In this document: positions 19,813 to 30,171 of the stretch, in pieces
How positions within the stretch are numbered: the first letter of the stretch is position 1
Layout of the letters: each line of letters opens with the position of its first letter
From: an uncultured Prochlorococcus sp.
GTDB taxonomy: Bacteria > Cyanobacteriota > Cyanobacteriia > PCC-6307 > Cyanobiaceae
NCBI GenBank assembly: GCA_902590775.1
Contig: CACIYC010000001.1
Span: 1 to 64,000 of the forward strand
Reading direction: 5' to 3'
DNA: 64,000 nucleotides
Translations under genes and position numbers: made by a program
Notes under the pieces: generated by a model
Database searches by the model: none
Told to the model about the DNA's origin: nothing
Seen by the model: only the letters and a program-made list of their open reading frames with translations

Positions 19813-20868
19813 ATGCAGACCTATGGAAATACAGACGTCACCTACGGGTGGTGGGCTGGTAATTCAGGGGTCACCAATCGTTCAGGAAAATTTATAGCAG
19901 CTCACGCCGCTCATACCGGTTTGATTGCTTTCTGGGCTGGTGCCTTCACACTTTTTGAATTAGCTCGTTTTGATCCTTCTGTCCCTATGGGACATCAGCC
20001 GCTAATTGCTCTACCTCATTTGGCTACTCTTGGTATTGGCTTTGATGAAACTGGAGCATTTGTCGGAGGAACAGCAGTTACATCAATAGCAATTGTTCAC
20101 TTGATCCTTTCCATGGTTTATGGAGCGGGTGGTCTTTTACACTCACTCTTTTTCCCTGGAGATATGCAGGACTCAGAGTTACCTCAAGCAAGAAAATTCA
20201 AGCTCGAATGGGACAACCCTGATAACCAAACTTTTATTTTGGGTCATCACCTTATATTCCTAGGTGTTGCCAATATTCAGTTTGTTGAATGGGCAAGAAT
20301 ACATGGTATATGGGATGCAGCAGCAGGCTCCATCCGTCAGGTTGAGTACAACCTAAACCTTTCTTCTATTTGGAATCACCAATTTGATTTTCTTTCAATT
20401 AATAGCTTGGAAGATGTAATGGGAGGCCATGCATTCTTGGCTTTCTTTATGATTACAGGTGGCGCATTCCATATTGCTACTAAGCAAGTTGGCGAATACA
20501 CCAAATTCAAAGGATCTGGATTGTTATCTGCAGAAGCTGTACTTTCCTGGTCTCTTGCTGGAATTGGTTGGATGGCAATTGTTGCAGCTTTCTGGTGTGC
20601 GACAAATACAACCGTTTATCCAGTTGACTTTTTTGGAGAGACTTTGGACCTTAAATTTGGAATTGCTCCTTATTGGGTAGATACAGCTGACTTAGATCTT
20701 GGAGTACATACTTCAAGGGCTTGGTTAACTAATGTCCATTATTACCTTGGCTTCTTTTATATCCAAGGTCATCTTTGGCATGCATTGCGTGCAATGGGCT
20801 TTGACTTCAAGAGAGTAGGTAACGCTATTACTAACATTGATAGTGCAACAGTCTCCTTGAATGATTGA
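19813..20868 (+). CDS. pcb: Chlorophyll a2/b2-binding antenna protein Pcb (IsiA/CP43 family)
   Basis: MQTYGNTDVTYGWWAGNSGVTNRSGKFIAAHAAHTGLIAFWAGAFTLFELARFDP...; 351 aa, CP43-like six-TM pattern. Confidence 0.96.
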   Translation: MQTYGNTDVTYGWWAGNSGVTNRSGKFIAAHAAHTGLIAFWAGAFTLFELARFDPSVPMGHQPLIALPHLATLGIGFDETGAFVGGTAVTSIAIVHLILSMVYGAGGLLHSLFFPGDMQDSELPQARKFKLEWDNPDNQTFILGHHLIFLGVANIQFVEWARIHGIWDAAAGSIRQVEYNLNLSSIWNHQFDFLSINSLEDVMGGHAFLAFFMITGGAFHIATKQVGEYTKFKGSGLLSAEAVLSWSLAGIGWMAIVAAFWCATNTTVYPVDFFGETLDLKFGIAPYWVDTADLDLGVHTSRAWLTNVHYYLGFFYIQGHLWHALRAMGFDFKRVGNAITNIDSATVSLND

Positions 20869-20920
20869 TAGTTGTTCTATTTTCTCTAAACTAACTTTTG
20901 TATAGAGAAATAGATTAAAT

Positions 20921-20960
20921 ATAAAAAAGGCTCACCTTTTTAGGTGAGCCTTTTTTATAT
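20921..20960 (+). terminator. Rho-independent terminator of pcb
   Basis: AAAAAAGGCTCACC-TTTTTA-GGTGAGCCTTTTTT; strong stem with flanking A/T tracts. Confidence 0.92.
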
Positions 20961-21028
20961 TTAGTATTATTAGAAAAAATTTAGAAAATCTTCCTTATTT
21001 CTAAGTTGAAAATTTGTGAATTAGCAAT

Positions 21029-22411
21029 ATGAAAACCCTACAGAATACTTTTGAAAATATAATCTTTTTTGATTCACCTTCTAAGTTATTTATTGCTTTT
21101 GGATTTCTTGGAGTTTTAGCGATACTCTTAGTAGTTGGGAGAAGATTTGATTCTGCATTACGGCTTGAGAGATTAGGTATTCCTATCTCTATCCTTTTTG
21201 GGACATTTGCTCTTTTGATAGGACCTCATGGATCAATTCATATTTTGCCAGAAACAATTACTGATATTTGGCTAGGATTTCCTACTCCTTTGCTGACTAT
21301 AGTTTTTGCAACTTTGATGATTGGGAGGCCAATTCCAAGAGGTAATGGTTTATGGGGTTTAGTTGCTTCTCAAAGCTTATTGGGACTTCTCTTGGGTTTT
21401 GGTCAGTATTTAGTAGGAGGCTTAGCTGTATTACTTGTTCTTATCCCTTTCTTTAATGTTGATCCTTTGATGGGGTGCCTTATAGAAGTTGGCTTTGAAG
21501 GTGGCCATGGAGCAGCCTCTGTAATGGGAAAGAGTTTTGACCATATAGGTTTCTCTGAGGGATTAGACCTTGGCTTGGCTATGGCAACAGTAGGACTTTT
21601 GGCTTCGACTTTGTTAGGTAGTCTTTTAGTTATTATTGGTAGGATTTTTGGATGGATAACTCCTGATGAAAGTAAGACTGAGCAAGAAGTCTTTATAGAT
21701 AATCAGATTTCGATAATTGAACAATTCAAGCTATTGATGATAAATCTTGGCTTTGTTGGTTTAGCAGTTCTTTTTGGTGTCACAACGCTTTATTTCTTAA
21801 GAGTCTTAGTAAGTTTTATAGGAGGTATTCCTTCTGAAGTACTATCTGTTTTCCCTGTTTTTCCACTAGCGTTACTAGGATCACTTCTTATTAGACTCTT
21901 ATTAGAAAGACTTGATAAAACAGAATTCGTTTCTGAGATTTTGCAGCGTGAAATTGGAATCTTATCCACTGATCTTCTTATTGTAACTGCAATGGCTGGT
22001 CTTGATTTACCTATTTTGCTTAAAGATTGGGCAGCTCTTTCAATTCTTGCTTTAGGTGGATTGTTTTGGAACCTTTTTGGCATGTTCCTATTTGCAAAAA
22101 TTTTATTTAGAAAACATTGGTTTGAGAGATCAATTATTGAATTTGGAAATGCAACTGGAGTTGCGGCAAGTGGAATATTGCTTTTAAGACTTGCTGATCC
22201 AAGAGATCAAACAAATACATTGCCAATTTTTTCTATTAAACAGTTGTTTTTGCAGCCTTTCCTTTCAGGTGGCTTGATAACAGTTATTGCTCCACTGTCT
22301 ATAGTCAACTTTGGATTGGTTGGATGGACTGAAATATGTGGTGTCTTAACTGTTTTATTTATTCTTCTTGCAGTATTTATGCAATTTAAAGTTGCTGATG
22401 ATGTTCTTTAA
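21029..22411 (+). CDS. gltS: Sodium/glutamate symporter (GltS-like)
   Basis: Multi-TM; IEVGFEGGHGAASVMG motif and C-terminal GNATGVAASGILLLRLADP. Confidence 0.88.
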   Translation: MKTLQNTFENIIFFDSPSKLFIAFGFLGVLAILLVVGRRFDSALRLERLGIPISILFGTFALLIGPHGSIHILPETITDIWLGFPTPLLTIVFATLMIGRPIPRGNGLWGLVASQSLLGLLLGFGQYLVGGLAVLLVLIPFFNVDPLMGCLIEVGFEGGHGAASVMGKSFDHIGFSEGLDLGLAMATVGLLASTLLGSLLVIIGRIFGWITPDESKTEQEVFIDNQISIIEQFKLLMINLGFVGLAVLFGVTTLYFLRVLVSFIGGIPSEVLSVFPVFPLALLGSLLIRLLLERLDKTEFVSEILQREIGILSTDLLIVTAMAGLDLPILLKDWAALSILALGGLFWNLFGMFLFAKILFRKHWFERSIIEFGNATGVAASGILLLRLADPRDQTNTLPIFSIKQLFLQPFLSGGLITVIAPLSIVNFGLVGWTEICGVLTVLFILLAVFMQFKVADDVL

Positions 22412-22472
22412 GCGGTTATGTTCTGCAGCTAATATAATAATAGCCTTTGATTGTAATTAAGGTATTGCTATT

Positions 22473-22730
22473 ATGAGATCTTCAGATTTTAAGGATATTC
22501 CACCTCAAGAGTCCAGAGAAAAATGGTTTAAGAGTCATCTTTTATCGAGGGAAGTAGAACTTAAAGAGTTATATGAGATGCCGCAACAAGATTTAGACTT
22601 ATTGATGGCTGAAACTGCTGAATTAAGAAGTGACTTGGGGAATAGAGAAAGAAATATTGGTAAATTTTGCACAGCTGGTTATTTCTTGGAATTAGCTAGA
22701 ATTATTGATAAAAGAAGAATAGAGAGTTGA
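22473..22730 (+). CDS. Conserved hypothetical protein
   Basis: 85-aa ORF. Confidence 0.6.
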   Translation: MRSSDFKDIPPQESREKWFKSHLLSREVELKELYEMPQQDLDLLMAETAELRSDLGNRERNIGKFCTAGYFLELARIIDKRRIES

Positions 22731-22735
22731 TAAAA

Positions 22736-23410
22736 TTATGGGAAGAATATATCTTTTGAATCGTCTGATTTCCAAAAGTTATTTTTTTTCATTAATTTAG
22801 TAAATAGATTATGATTTAAATAATAATCTAACCATTTCTTTATATAGAAAAAATCTGAATCATTATCAAATCTAATAGGATCGATAGAACGATATTGACG
22901 AACAAAAGGCCATATACTCCAATCTGCAATTGTTTCATTATTTGAAAAAAGCCAATATTTATATTTATCTTTTTCTGAGTTATCTTTTATTAATTGATTC
23001 CATCCTATTAAAATATCCCTAGATTCTTTCTTATGTTCTTCAATATTAATCCCATCATATCTATTCGGATACTTGCATCTATCTAAATGATACTTGAAAT
23101 GATTGTCATTTTGAATTATTAGGTTTTTAATAAATATTTTTTGTTTTTTATTTAATAAATTTAATTTACCTGTTGAATTTTTATGATTAATAGCCCAATA
23201 GATGATATCTAAACTTTCATCAATGATTTCACCGTTTGGTTTTATTAAAATAGGCACTGTATTCTTAGAAGATGCTTGTTTAAGTTCTATAGGTTTATTC
23301 TTGAGGTCTACTTCTCTTAAAATAACTTTTAAGCCACAATTCAATATTGCCCATCTTGCTCTTATCGCATATGGACACCTTCTGAAAGAGAAAAGAACAC
23401 ACAGATCCAT
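22736..23410 (-). CDS. Glutathione S-transferase-like protein
   Basis: LFSFRRCPYAIRARWAILNCGLKVILREVDLKNKP, thioredoxin-like GST N-domain, CPY motif. Confidence 0.88.
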   Translation of the reverse strand: MDLCVLFSFRRCPYAIRARWAILNCGLKVILREVDLKNKPIELKQASSKNTVPILIKPNGEIIDESLDIIYWAINHKNSTGKLNLLNKKQKIFIKNLIIQNDNHFKYHLDRCKYPNRYDGINIEEHKKESRDILIGWNQLIKDNSEKDKYKYWLFSNNETIADWSIWPFVRQYRSIDPIRFDNDSDFFYIKKWLDYYLNHNLFTKLMKKNNFWKSDDSKDIFFP

Positions 23411-23530
23411 CCTAACTGTTCATTTAAATTCATATTATTTCAATTGACTTACTTGTTTGGCCAATTATAATTAATATATATTTTAAAATCTTGAAAGCCT
23501 TATCAAGGCAAACCTTTACATTTACCTATC

Positions 23531-24079
23531 ATGACAGGGAATGTTTTTTTTGTTAAGAAGGATGGATTATACCTAATTGGAAGAGCTAGGAATATACAAA
23601 AACAAATGAGAAAGGTTAAGCCTGATGAAATAATAGCTATATTAGAAACAGATTATCCTTTAGCTTTTGAAGCAAGACTTTTGAGAAGATATAGAAATCA
23701 TAGATTACCTGAATCTTGCTATTTTAAATTCACTGAAAAAGAGGCATTGTTATGCAAAAATGAATTCGGAATTAAAGGTAATCTTCCTAGAACTTTGGGA
23801 GAAGAGTTCTTTATAGCTCTTACAGCTTCTGTGATTATACTTTTTTCATCAACTGCTATTTTGTTTAAATTAAGTTTTTTACCGTCATTTGTTATCTGCC
23901 TAAGTTTATTTTTTTCTTCATTCCCAATGTTGCTATTATTTTTTCTTGGAGATTTCGGCGGTTATAATTGCAGTGACTTAAACCTCTTCTATTCATGGTT
24001 TAATAGAATAAGAGCATTGATTGTAGCAATCCTTCTTTTATCTTTATCTTTTTTTATCTGGAAAAGCTATCTTTTCTGA
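23531..24079 (+). CDS. Degenerate GIY-YIG/T5orf172-like domain fused to C-terminal TM helices
   Basis: GNVFFVKKDGLYLIGRARNIQKQMRKVKPDEIIAILETDYPLAFEARLLRRYRNHRLPESCYFKF followed by hydrophobic segments. Confidence 0.6.
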   Translation: MTGNVFFVKKDGLYLIGRARNIQKQMRKVKPDEIIAILETDYPLAFEARLLRRYRNHRLPESCYFKFTEKEALLCKNEFGIKGNLPRTLGEEFFIALTASVIILFSSTAILFKLSFLPSFVICLSLFFSSFPMLLLFFLGDFGGYNCSDLNLFYSWFNRIRALIVAILLLSLSFFIWKSYLF

Positions 24080-24177
24080 TATTAATGTAAATTATTAATA
24101 CTAACGATTAATTTTATATTGCTTGTTATTTATTTGCACAGATGATAGGAATACATTGAATTTATTATTTTTTAGCT

Positions 24178-24435
24178 ATGAATTATACTCCTTATCTAAA
24201 GTTATTTGAACCTCTAAAAGATCAGCTTTCTGGGGTCTACTCAACAGCTACACTTATTATTTCTATAATACTTATACTCTGGGTTTTGAATTTTGTTGTT
24301 GGGTTGATATCAAGAATTTTCTCTATTGGTAAATCTGTTGGCACATTTTATAGGAGTTTTGTGCATAGGTACCTTCGTATCTTTATTTATAGTTTCCTTA
24401 ATTTATTTTCTCGTAAGAATAACATTAAGACTTGA
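24178..24435 (+). CDS. Hypothetical membrane protein
   Basis: 85-aa ORF with one strong TM. Confidence 0.55.
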   Translation: MNYTPYLKLFEPLKDQLSGVYSTATLIISIILILWVLNFVVGLISRIFSIGKSVGTFYRSFVHRYLRIFIYSFLNLFSRKNNIKT

Positions 24436-24448
24436 TGTAACCTATAAA

Positions 24449-25168
24449 TTAACTCTCTAGATTACAGTTAATTGGGATATCAAATGGTATGCAGCTATTA
24501 GGTAGTTCTAAAACCTTTGATACAATTTGAGCTATATCTTCTGGTTGAGTCATATCTTTTTTCTTCAAGCTATTTATTGAGCTTGCCATATCAGTGTTAA
24601 CCCAGCTTGGTGAAATAGTTGTCACTCTTATACCTTCATCCCATCCTTCATTCCTAATGGTTTGACTTAATCCCATTAAAGCAAATTTTGTTGCACTGTA
24701 ACCAGCAAGTTTACCTTTGGACCTTTTTCCGCTCATAGAAACAAGCATTATAATCCTTGAATTTTTACTTTTGCACAAGTATTTCCATGAAGCCCTTGTA
24801 AGCATCCAAGGTCCTAAAACATTAACTTTCCATAATTCATCAATATCTTTTTCTTCGCCTTCTTTAAAATTTAAACCTGTTCTTTTGAATATACCTGCGC
24901 AGTGGATTAATGTATTGATTTCTCCAAAATATTTATATGTATTCTCAACCCATTTTTTTGCATCAAGATGGCTTTTAGCATCATATTTATTTATTAATAT
25001 ATTCTCATTACTTTTTATTTTTAAATCAAATGCAGATTTTTTAAATTTCTCTTTATCTCTTAATCCAATGCTAATATTATGTCCATCTTTTAAAATCTGC
25101 TTTGCAATACATTTTCCTATACCTCTAGATGCACCACTAATTAAAACTGTTCGATCTTGGTTATACAT
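24449..25168 (-). CDS. Short-chain dehydrogenase/reductase
   Basis: TVLISGASRGIGKCIAKQIL (TGxxxGxG), YSATKFALMG (YxxxK). Confidence 0.92.
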   Translation of the reverse strand: MYNQDRTVLISGASRGIGKCIAKQILKDGHNISIGLRDKEKFKKSAFDLKIKSNENILINKYDAKSHLDAKKWVENTYKYFGEINTLIHCAGIFKRTGLNFKEGEEKDIDELWKVNVLGPWMLTRASWKYLCKSKNSRIIMLVSMSGKRSKGKLAGYSATKFALMGLSQTIRNEGWDEGIRVTTISPSWVNTDMASSINSLKKKDMTQPEDIAQIVSKVLELPNSCIPFDIPINCNLES

Positions 25169-26447
25169 TTGGCTTTATAAAATTCCATAGTAAGTTTATT
25201 TCTCTTCCTTTCATTTCCATTAATCCCCATTTTACTTTCAAGGGAGCTTTTTTAAACATAGTCCACATTGCATTTACTAGTTCATTTGTTGTAAGTGTAT
25301 TTGTTAGAAATCTGTACCATTGTTCATTAGATAGGCTGAAGAAACTTATAAAGAATTCTCTTAATTGCACTTCTTTAAACCTCATTAATTTTTCCAGTCC
25401 AAATTGATAAAGAGCTTGCTTTCTTCTTAGTTCTTTGGGCCATAAATTTTCCCATCCTCTTTTCGCAATTTCAGATGGTGAGTTCGATTTTTCCTTTATT
25501 GCTAAGGCAATTTCTTTCGCTAACGATGGAGCTCGTCTAAGTAGACCTCCTACTAAATAACCTGATGCTGGATGAACCATACCAGCAGATCCTCCAAATC
25601 CTAGGATTGGTTGATTTAAGTCTGGTATTGGTAAGTTCATTGGTAAGTAAACCCCATTCTCTTCATTATCTATATTTAAAACTTCTATATTTTTGTTTTT
25701 AAGTCTTGAATATAGTCTTGATTTAAGTGTCTTTATATCAACAGGGGGTGCTAATCCTAACGAAGTTTCTTCTAGAAAATATTTACCATTACCCATGTCC
25801 ATTGCATATAAAAAAGTTGGGGGTTCTTTCTTCTCACGTTCACTTAAATGATTACTTCTATAATCCATTAGAACAAATTGATTTTCTTCGATAGGTGGGC
25901 GACTAAACTCCGCAACTATTCCATAACAAGTTTGAACAGCTACTTCACCATTATTTGGAACATTTAAGAATACTGGATCATAACCTGATGCATCTATAAT
26001 TAATTTTGAAATTATCTTTTTACCAGAAGAAGTTTCAACAATACTATTGAATTCATTTACTTCAAGCTTGGTTGCCTTACCTCTATACCATTGGACTGAA
26101 GCTTGATTACATTTATTGATCCAGTGCTCTTGAAGCTTTTTCTTATCAAAAAGTCCGTAGTCACGATTATGCAAAGTTGCATTATTTTTAGGGGATATGT
26201 TCTCTTTTGCACCTTCTCCTAAGTAGCTCACTGTCTTTGACCATCGGTGGTTAAGTAAGTTTTCAAAACCTAATTCATCAACTTCTTCTCCCCAGATACC
26301 GTATGTATAAGGCCATGGTTCGGAGGGGTCGTTTGCTGAAAGAACAGCTACATTAAGATTCTCTTGCCCAAGAGCGGAAGCAATTGCTAAACCTCCAGGA
26401 CCTGTACCAATTACTAATACGTCCATAGGAGTATCAGTATTAGCCAT
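25161..26447 (-). CDS. crtL: Lycopene cyclase (CrtL, beta-type likely)
   Basis: VLVIGTGPGGLAIASALGQ...WPYTYGIWGEEVDELG...FVLMDYRSNHLS...PPTFLYAMDMGNGKYFLEETSLG...WYRFLTNTL. Confidence 0.92.
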   Translation of the reverse strand: MANTDTPMDVLVIGTGPGGLAIASALGQENLNVAVLSANDPSEPWPYTYGIWGEEVDELGFENLLNHRWSKTVSYLGEGAKENISPKNNATLHNRDYGLFDKKKLQEHWINKCNQASVQWYRGKATKLEVNEFNSIVETSSGKKIISKLIIDASGYDPVFLNVPNNGEVAVQTCYGIVAEFSRPPIEENQFVLMDYRSNHLSEREKKEPPTFLYAMDMGNGKYFLEETSLGLAPPVDIKTLKSRLYSRLKNKNIEVLNIDNEENGVYLPMNLPIPDLNQPILGFGGSAGMVHPASGYLVGGLLRRAPSLAKEIALAIKEKSNSPSEIAKRGWENLWPKELRRKQALYQFGLEKLMRFKEVQLREFFISFFSLSNEQWYRFLTNTLTTNELVNAMWTMFKKAPLKVKWGLMEMKGREINLLWNFIKPNV

Positions 26448-26757
26448 TTCGATTTAAGCCTCTTTTAGTAAATGAGACCAAGACACCTAAGTAATTATTC
26501 CTTTCAATCTTCACGTAATGCCTCCTTGCCTTTTCTCCTATGACAATAACCTGATCAGGTGTATCAAATTAGACTTTAAAAGCTTTTATTTACTAGATGT
26601 AGCTATTACTATAATTACAATAATAATATTTATCTTGTTGATCATTGTAGTTATTGAGGAATTAATGTTTCAGTATTAACAATCTAATATTTTTTTCTAT
26701 AATAAATTAAATTTTTTAATATATTAGATTATTATCCCTTGCTTTATATTTAATTAG

Positions 26758-27777
26758 ATGAACGTTTTTGTAAAACCTAAAACTATATTAATTACTGGTG
26801 CGACTTCAGGTATTGGATACGAGGCTGTTCTTCAACTTTTAAGATTGAAGAATAGACTTTTAATTACATGCAGAAATCAATCTAGAGTAGAATCATTGAT
26901 AAATTCACTTCTAAACGATAGATTTGATCTTTCAGATATCAATTCTTTAGTTTCTTTTCCTATTGTGGATCTATCTAATTTAGATAGTATTAATAAATTT
27001 GTTGAAGAACTTTTAAAAAAAGAATGTACGTTAGATACTTTAGTTTTAAATGCAGGTCTTCAATACACAGGAGCACAAACCGTCAGGAGATCAGTTCAGA
27101 AAATAGAATTAACTTTTGCTGTTAATCATCTTAGTCATCATTACTTAGCTCAGAAACTATTACCTTTATTGTTAAAATCCAAGTCTCCTAGAATTGTTAT
27201 TACATCTTCTGAAGTTCACAACCCTAAATCACCGGGAGGTAAAATAGGTAAGAAGGCAAGTCTTGGTAAACTCGAAGGATTAAAAAATTCCCCAACTTTT
27301 TTGATGATTGATGGCAATACTTTTTTTAGTGCAGATAAGGCCTATAAAGATACCAAATTATGTAATATTCTTCTAGGAAAAGAATTGTCTAGAAGATTAT
27401 CTTTAAAAAATATTCATATGCCTGTTATATGTTGGGCCCCTGGATTAGTTATACCTCGTTCAAAGGAAGGCTTCTTTAGATATAGTCGTAAATATAATGA
27501 AATTGGACAGATTTTATTTTCATTTTTTGCTAGAGACTTGTTTAAAATAACAGAGTCTCCTAAGAAAGCAGGATATATACTAATGTCTATTTCGACATCA
27601 GATAAATATAATGAGAAAAGATTTAGATATATTTCAAATAAGATTGAAAGACCTGGAAAGATGGTTCTAGAGGATGAAAGTATTAGTGAAGAAGCAAATG
27701 ATGAATGTAAAGCGAAACAGCTTTGGGATTTATCTAACAAGACTATTGATCGATTTCTTACCAGAAAATTATTTTAG
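26758..27777 (+). CDS. SDR family protein, protochlorophyllide-reductase-like
   Basis: ILITGATSGIGYEAVLQLL...LVLNAGLQYTGAQ...SADKAYKDTKLCNI (YxxxK). Confidence 0.85.
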   Translation: MNVFVKPKTILITGATSGIGYEAVLQLLRLKNRLLITCRNQSRVESLINSLLNDRFDLSDINSLVSFPIVDLSNLDSINKFVEELLKKECTLDTLVLNAGLQYTGAQTVRRSVQKIELTFAVNHLSHHYLAQKLLPLLLKSKSPRIVITSSEVHNPKSPGGKIGKKASLGKLEGLKNSPTFLMIDGNTFFSADKAYKDTKLCNILLGKELSRRLSLKNIHMPVICWAPGLVIPRSKEGFFRYSRKYNEIGQILFSFFARDLFKITESPKKAGYILMSISTSDKYNEKRFRYISNKIERPGKMVLEDESISEEANDECKAKQLWDLSNKTIDRFLTRKLF

Positions 27778-27800
27778 ATAAATAGCAAGTAAGCCTGATA

Positions 27801-28817
27801 TCAATTGTTAATATTTATTGTTTGAGTGGGGAAGGCAAATTCTATTCCATTCTCTTCAAATTCTCTCATGATTTCAAGATTTATTTGTTGTTGAGCATTC
27901 ATTGCTAATAAATAATCATTTGTTGGTATATAGTAAACCAATTCAAAGTCAAGACTACTCTCTCCAAAACCAATAAAATGACATCTATCAAAGATTGCAT
28001 TATTTGTTCTTTCAATTATTGACTTAATTAATTCAGGTATTATTTTCATTTGAGAATGCTTAGTATCATATATAACACCTATTTTATGAACTAATCTTCT
28101 GGTTTCCATCTCAGCATAGTTAGAAATAACCCCATTTGTAAGATTGCTATTACTCATTACAATAATCTCCCCGTTAATACTTCTCATCCTGGTTGATCTG
28201 ACACCAACTCTTTCCACTTTTGCCCATACACCATCTATGTGAATAAATTGTCCATTTTGGAAAGGCTTGTCTAATAAAATTGTTATATATTCAAAAAATT
28301 CTTGCACAGGTTCTTTTAATGCAAGACCAGCTCCTATTCCACCAGCACTAAGAAGAGCCCATAATGCTGCCATCTGAACACCCATATTATTTAAGTAAAA
28401 CACAACTCCTATTGACCAAATTGCTGCTCTAACCATTGGGCTCAATGATTTAATCATTGTGCTTACAGCAGGATCATTTATTTTCAGGGACCAACTATGA
28501 ATTAGTTTAAGTAATATTCTATTAATTAATCTGACTATTAGAATGAGTAATATGAACTTAAATAATCCAAGTATTGCCTCATTAATTCTTAGGAAATTAG
28601 TTTGAATTGATAGTATCTCCCAGGCTGTATAAGCACTTATCGCTATACCAAGTGGCCTTATTGTATCTATTAATACATTGAAAATATAATCATCAGTGTT
28701 GTTTTTAGTTTTACTTGAAATCTTAAGAAATATACTTTTTAGAACCTTTGAACTTACAATTGTTATTATGTAACCTATGAAAAAAGTTGCTACTGAGATA
28801 ATTATTTTAGAATACAT
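27801..28817 (-). CDS. MscS-type mechanosensitive ion channel
   Basis: ALLSAGGIGAGLALKEPVQEFFEYITILLDKPFQNGQFIHIDGVWAKVERVGVRSTRMRSINGEIIVMSNSNL. Confidence 0.92.
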   Translation of the reverse strand: MYSKIIISVATFFIGYIITIVSSKVLKSIFLKISSKTKNNTDDYIFNVLIDTIRPLGIAISAYTAWEILSIQTNFLRINEAILGLFKFILLILIVRLINRILLKLIHSWSLKINDPAVSTMIKSLSPMVRAAIWSIGVVFYLNNMGVQMAALWALLSAGGIGAGLALKEPVQEFFEYITILLDKPFQNGQFIHIDGVWAKVERVGVRSTRMRSINGEIIVMSNSNLTNGVISNYAEMETRRLVHKIGVIYDTKHSQMKIIPELIKSIIERTNNAIFDRCHFIGFGESSLDFELVYYIPTNDYLLAMNAQQQINLEIMREFEENGIEFAFPTQTININN

Positions 28818-28940
28818 TTAGAATTTTATTTGAGATTGATTTGTTTCAGTATGACATCAATCTATGTTTTTGCTATAACTTGCTTGTAATTCAATATATG
28901 AATTAATTTTTTACCGAAACTTACGAATCTTTAAGATCAT

Positions 28941-29576
28941 TTAATTACTATAAAATGATCTTTTTACTATGCTGCTTATCTCTTTAAAATTTTGATTATT
29001 TGAAGTTTTACATAACTCAAATATAGCTGTTTCACAAGTTGTAATTATTGCCCCGGCTTCTCTTGCTCTGGATAAGGCAACTTGATGATCATTATTATTT
29101 CTACTTTTAGTTGCATCGGCAATTATTTGAATATTAAAGCCTTGTCTAATTAGATCTAGAGAACTTTGTAATACGCATACATGTGTTTCTATTCCACAGA
29201 TCAATAAAGTTTTTATATTTCTTTTGTGAAGTTCCTTAGTTAGATTTATACATTCTATACATGAAAAGCTCATCTTACTATATTTATGGTGAGTATAGTT
29301 ACCTATCAATGTCTCTTCGGTCTTGCCTAGTTTTAATGGATTCTGTTCAGTTACAAAGATACTCAAATCAAAAATTTTTGCAGCGTCGGTGATTTTTTTG
29401 ATATTAAATAATAGATTCGCTTTGTCTGGAATAACATTGATCAATTTTTCTTGAATATCTATTAAAAGTAGAGCTGTTTTTCTCCTATCAATTAATTTAT
29501 CTGCAGGTTTGATTGGATTGAGGTATTTAAGTATTGGATTATTTATTGAATTAATAATCTTTGCCTGGACGTCCAC
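28941..29576 (-). CDS. Isochorismatase-family hydrolase
   Basis: KTALLLIDIQEKLINVIP...LLICGIETHVCVLQSSLDLIRQGF. Confidence 0.92.
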   Translation of the reverse strand: MDVQAKIINSINNPILKYLNPIKPADKLIDRRKTALLLIDIQEKLINVIPDKANLLFNIKKITDAAKIFDLSIFVTEQNPLKLGKTEETLIGNYTHHKYSKMSFSCIECINLTKELHKRNIKTLLICGIETHVCVLQSSLDLIRQGFNIQIIADATKSRNNNDHQVALSRAREAGAIITTCETAIFELCKTSNNQNFKEISSIVKRSFYSN

Positions 29577-29706
29577 TTTTCTTTAATTCATATAAGTTTT
29601 TATACCTTAAACCAACTTTTGTACAATATTTAGTTAAAATTACTTATATGATGTATTTGCTCATATCTCATTAGCTATTACTATTGAGAATATCATAAGA
29701 TTAAAT

Positions 29707-30159
29707 TTGAACCTAAAATCTGGGTATACATCTTTATCTTCTCCTTTTGAATTGGGACTTCACAAAAGTGGAAGAAGATTGACTCCTCAAAGAAAGAAAG
29801 TTCTTGACCTTTTCCAGAGTATAGGGAGCGGAAACCATTTGAGTGCAGAAGAGGTTCATGGGCATTTGATTCAGGCTAATTCGCGTGTTTCTTTAGCAAC
29901 TATTTATAGAACGCTTAGGTTACTAGTAAGAATGGGTTTCCTTCATGAGCTAGAACTAAGTGAAGGAGGCCATAGATTTGAATTATTAAGCAAGGATAAT
30001 CCGGATCATCATCATTTGGTATGCATTAACTGTGGCAGGACAGAAGAATTTGAAAGTGAAGAGGTGGTTTTAGCTGGTAAGAAAGCAGCAGAAAATAAAG
30101 GCTTTAAATTAATTGAATCTACTTTGAATGTAAGAGCAATATGTCCTGGTTGTATATAA
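29707..30159 (+). CDS. Fur-family metalloregulator (TTG start)
   Basis: RRLTPQRKKVLDLFQ...VSLATIYRTLRLLVRMGFLHEL...HHHLVCINCGRTEEF...ICPGC. Confidence 0.92.
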   Translation: MNLKSGYTSLSSPFELGLHKSGRRLTPQRKKVLDLFQSIGSGNHLSAEEVHGHLIQANSRVSLATIYRTLRLLVRMGFLHELELSEGGHRFELLSKDNPDHHHLVCINCGRTEEFESEEVVLAGKKAAENKGFKLIESTLNVRAICPGCI

Positions 30160-30171
30160 GCTTTATGTAGC

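Noticed and set aside
21790-22083. 97-aa minus-strand ORF inside gltS
   Set aside because: Antisense to a multi-TM transporter gene; composition typical of a spurious complement frame.
24717-25190. 157-aa plus-strand ORF over the SDR gene
   Set aside because: Antisense to a clear SDR with catalytic motifs; no domain similarity.
27414-27740. 108-aa minus-strand ORF in the POR-like SDR gene
   Set aside because: Antisense shadow ORF of a supported CDS.
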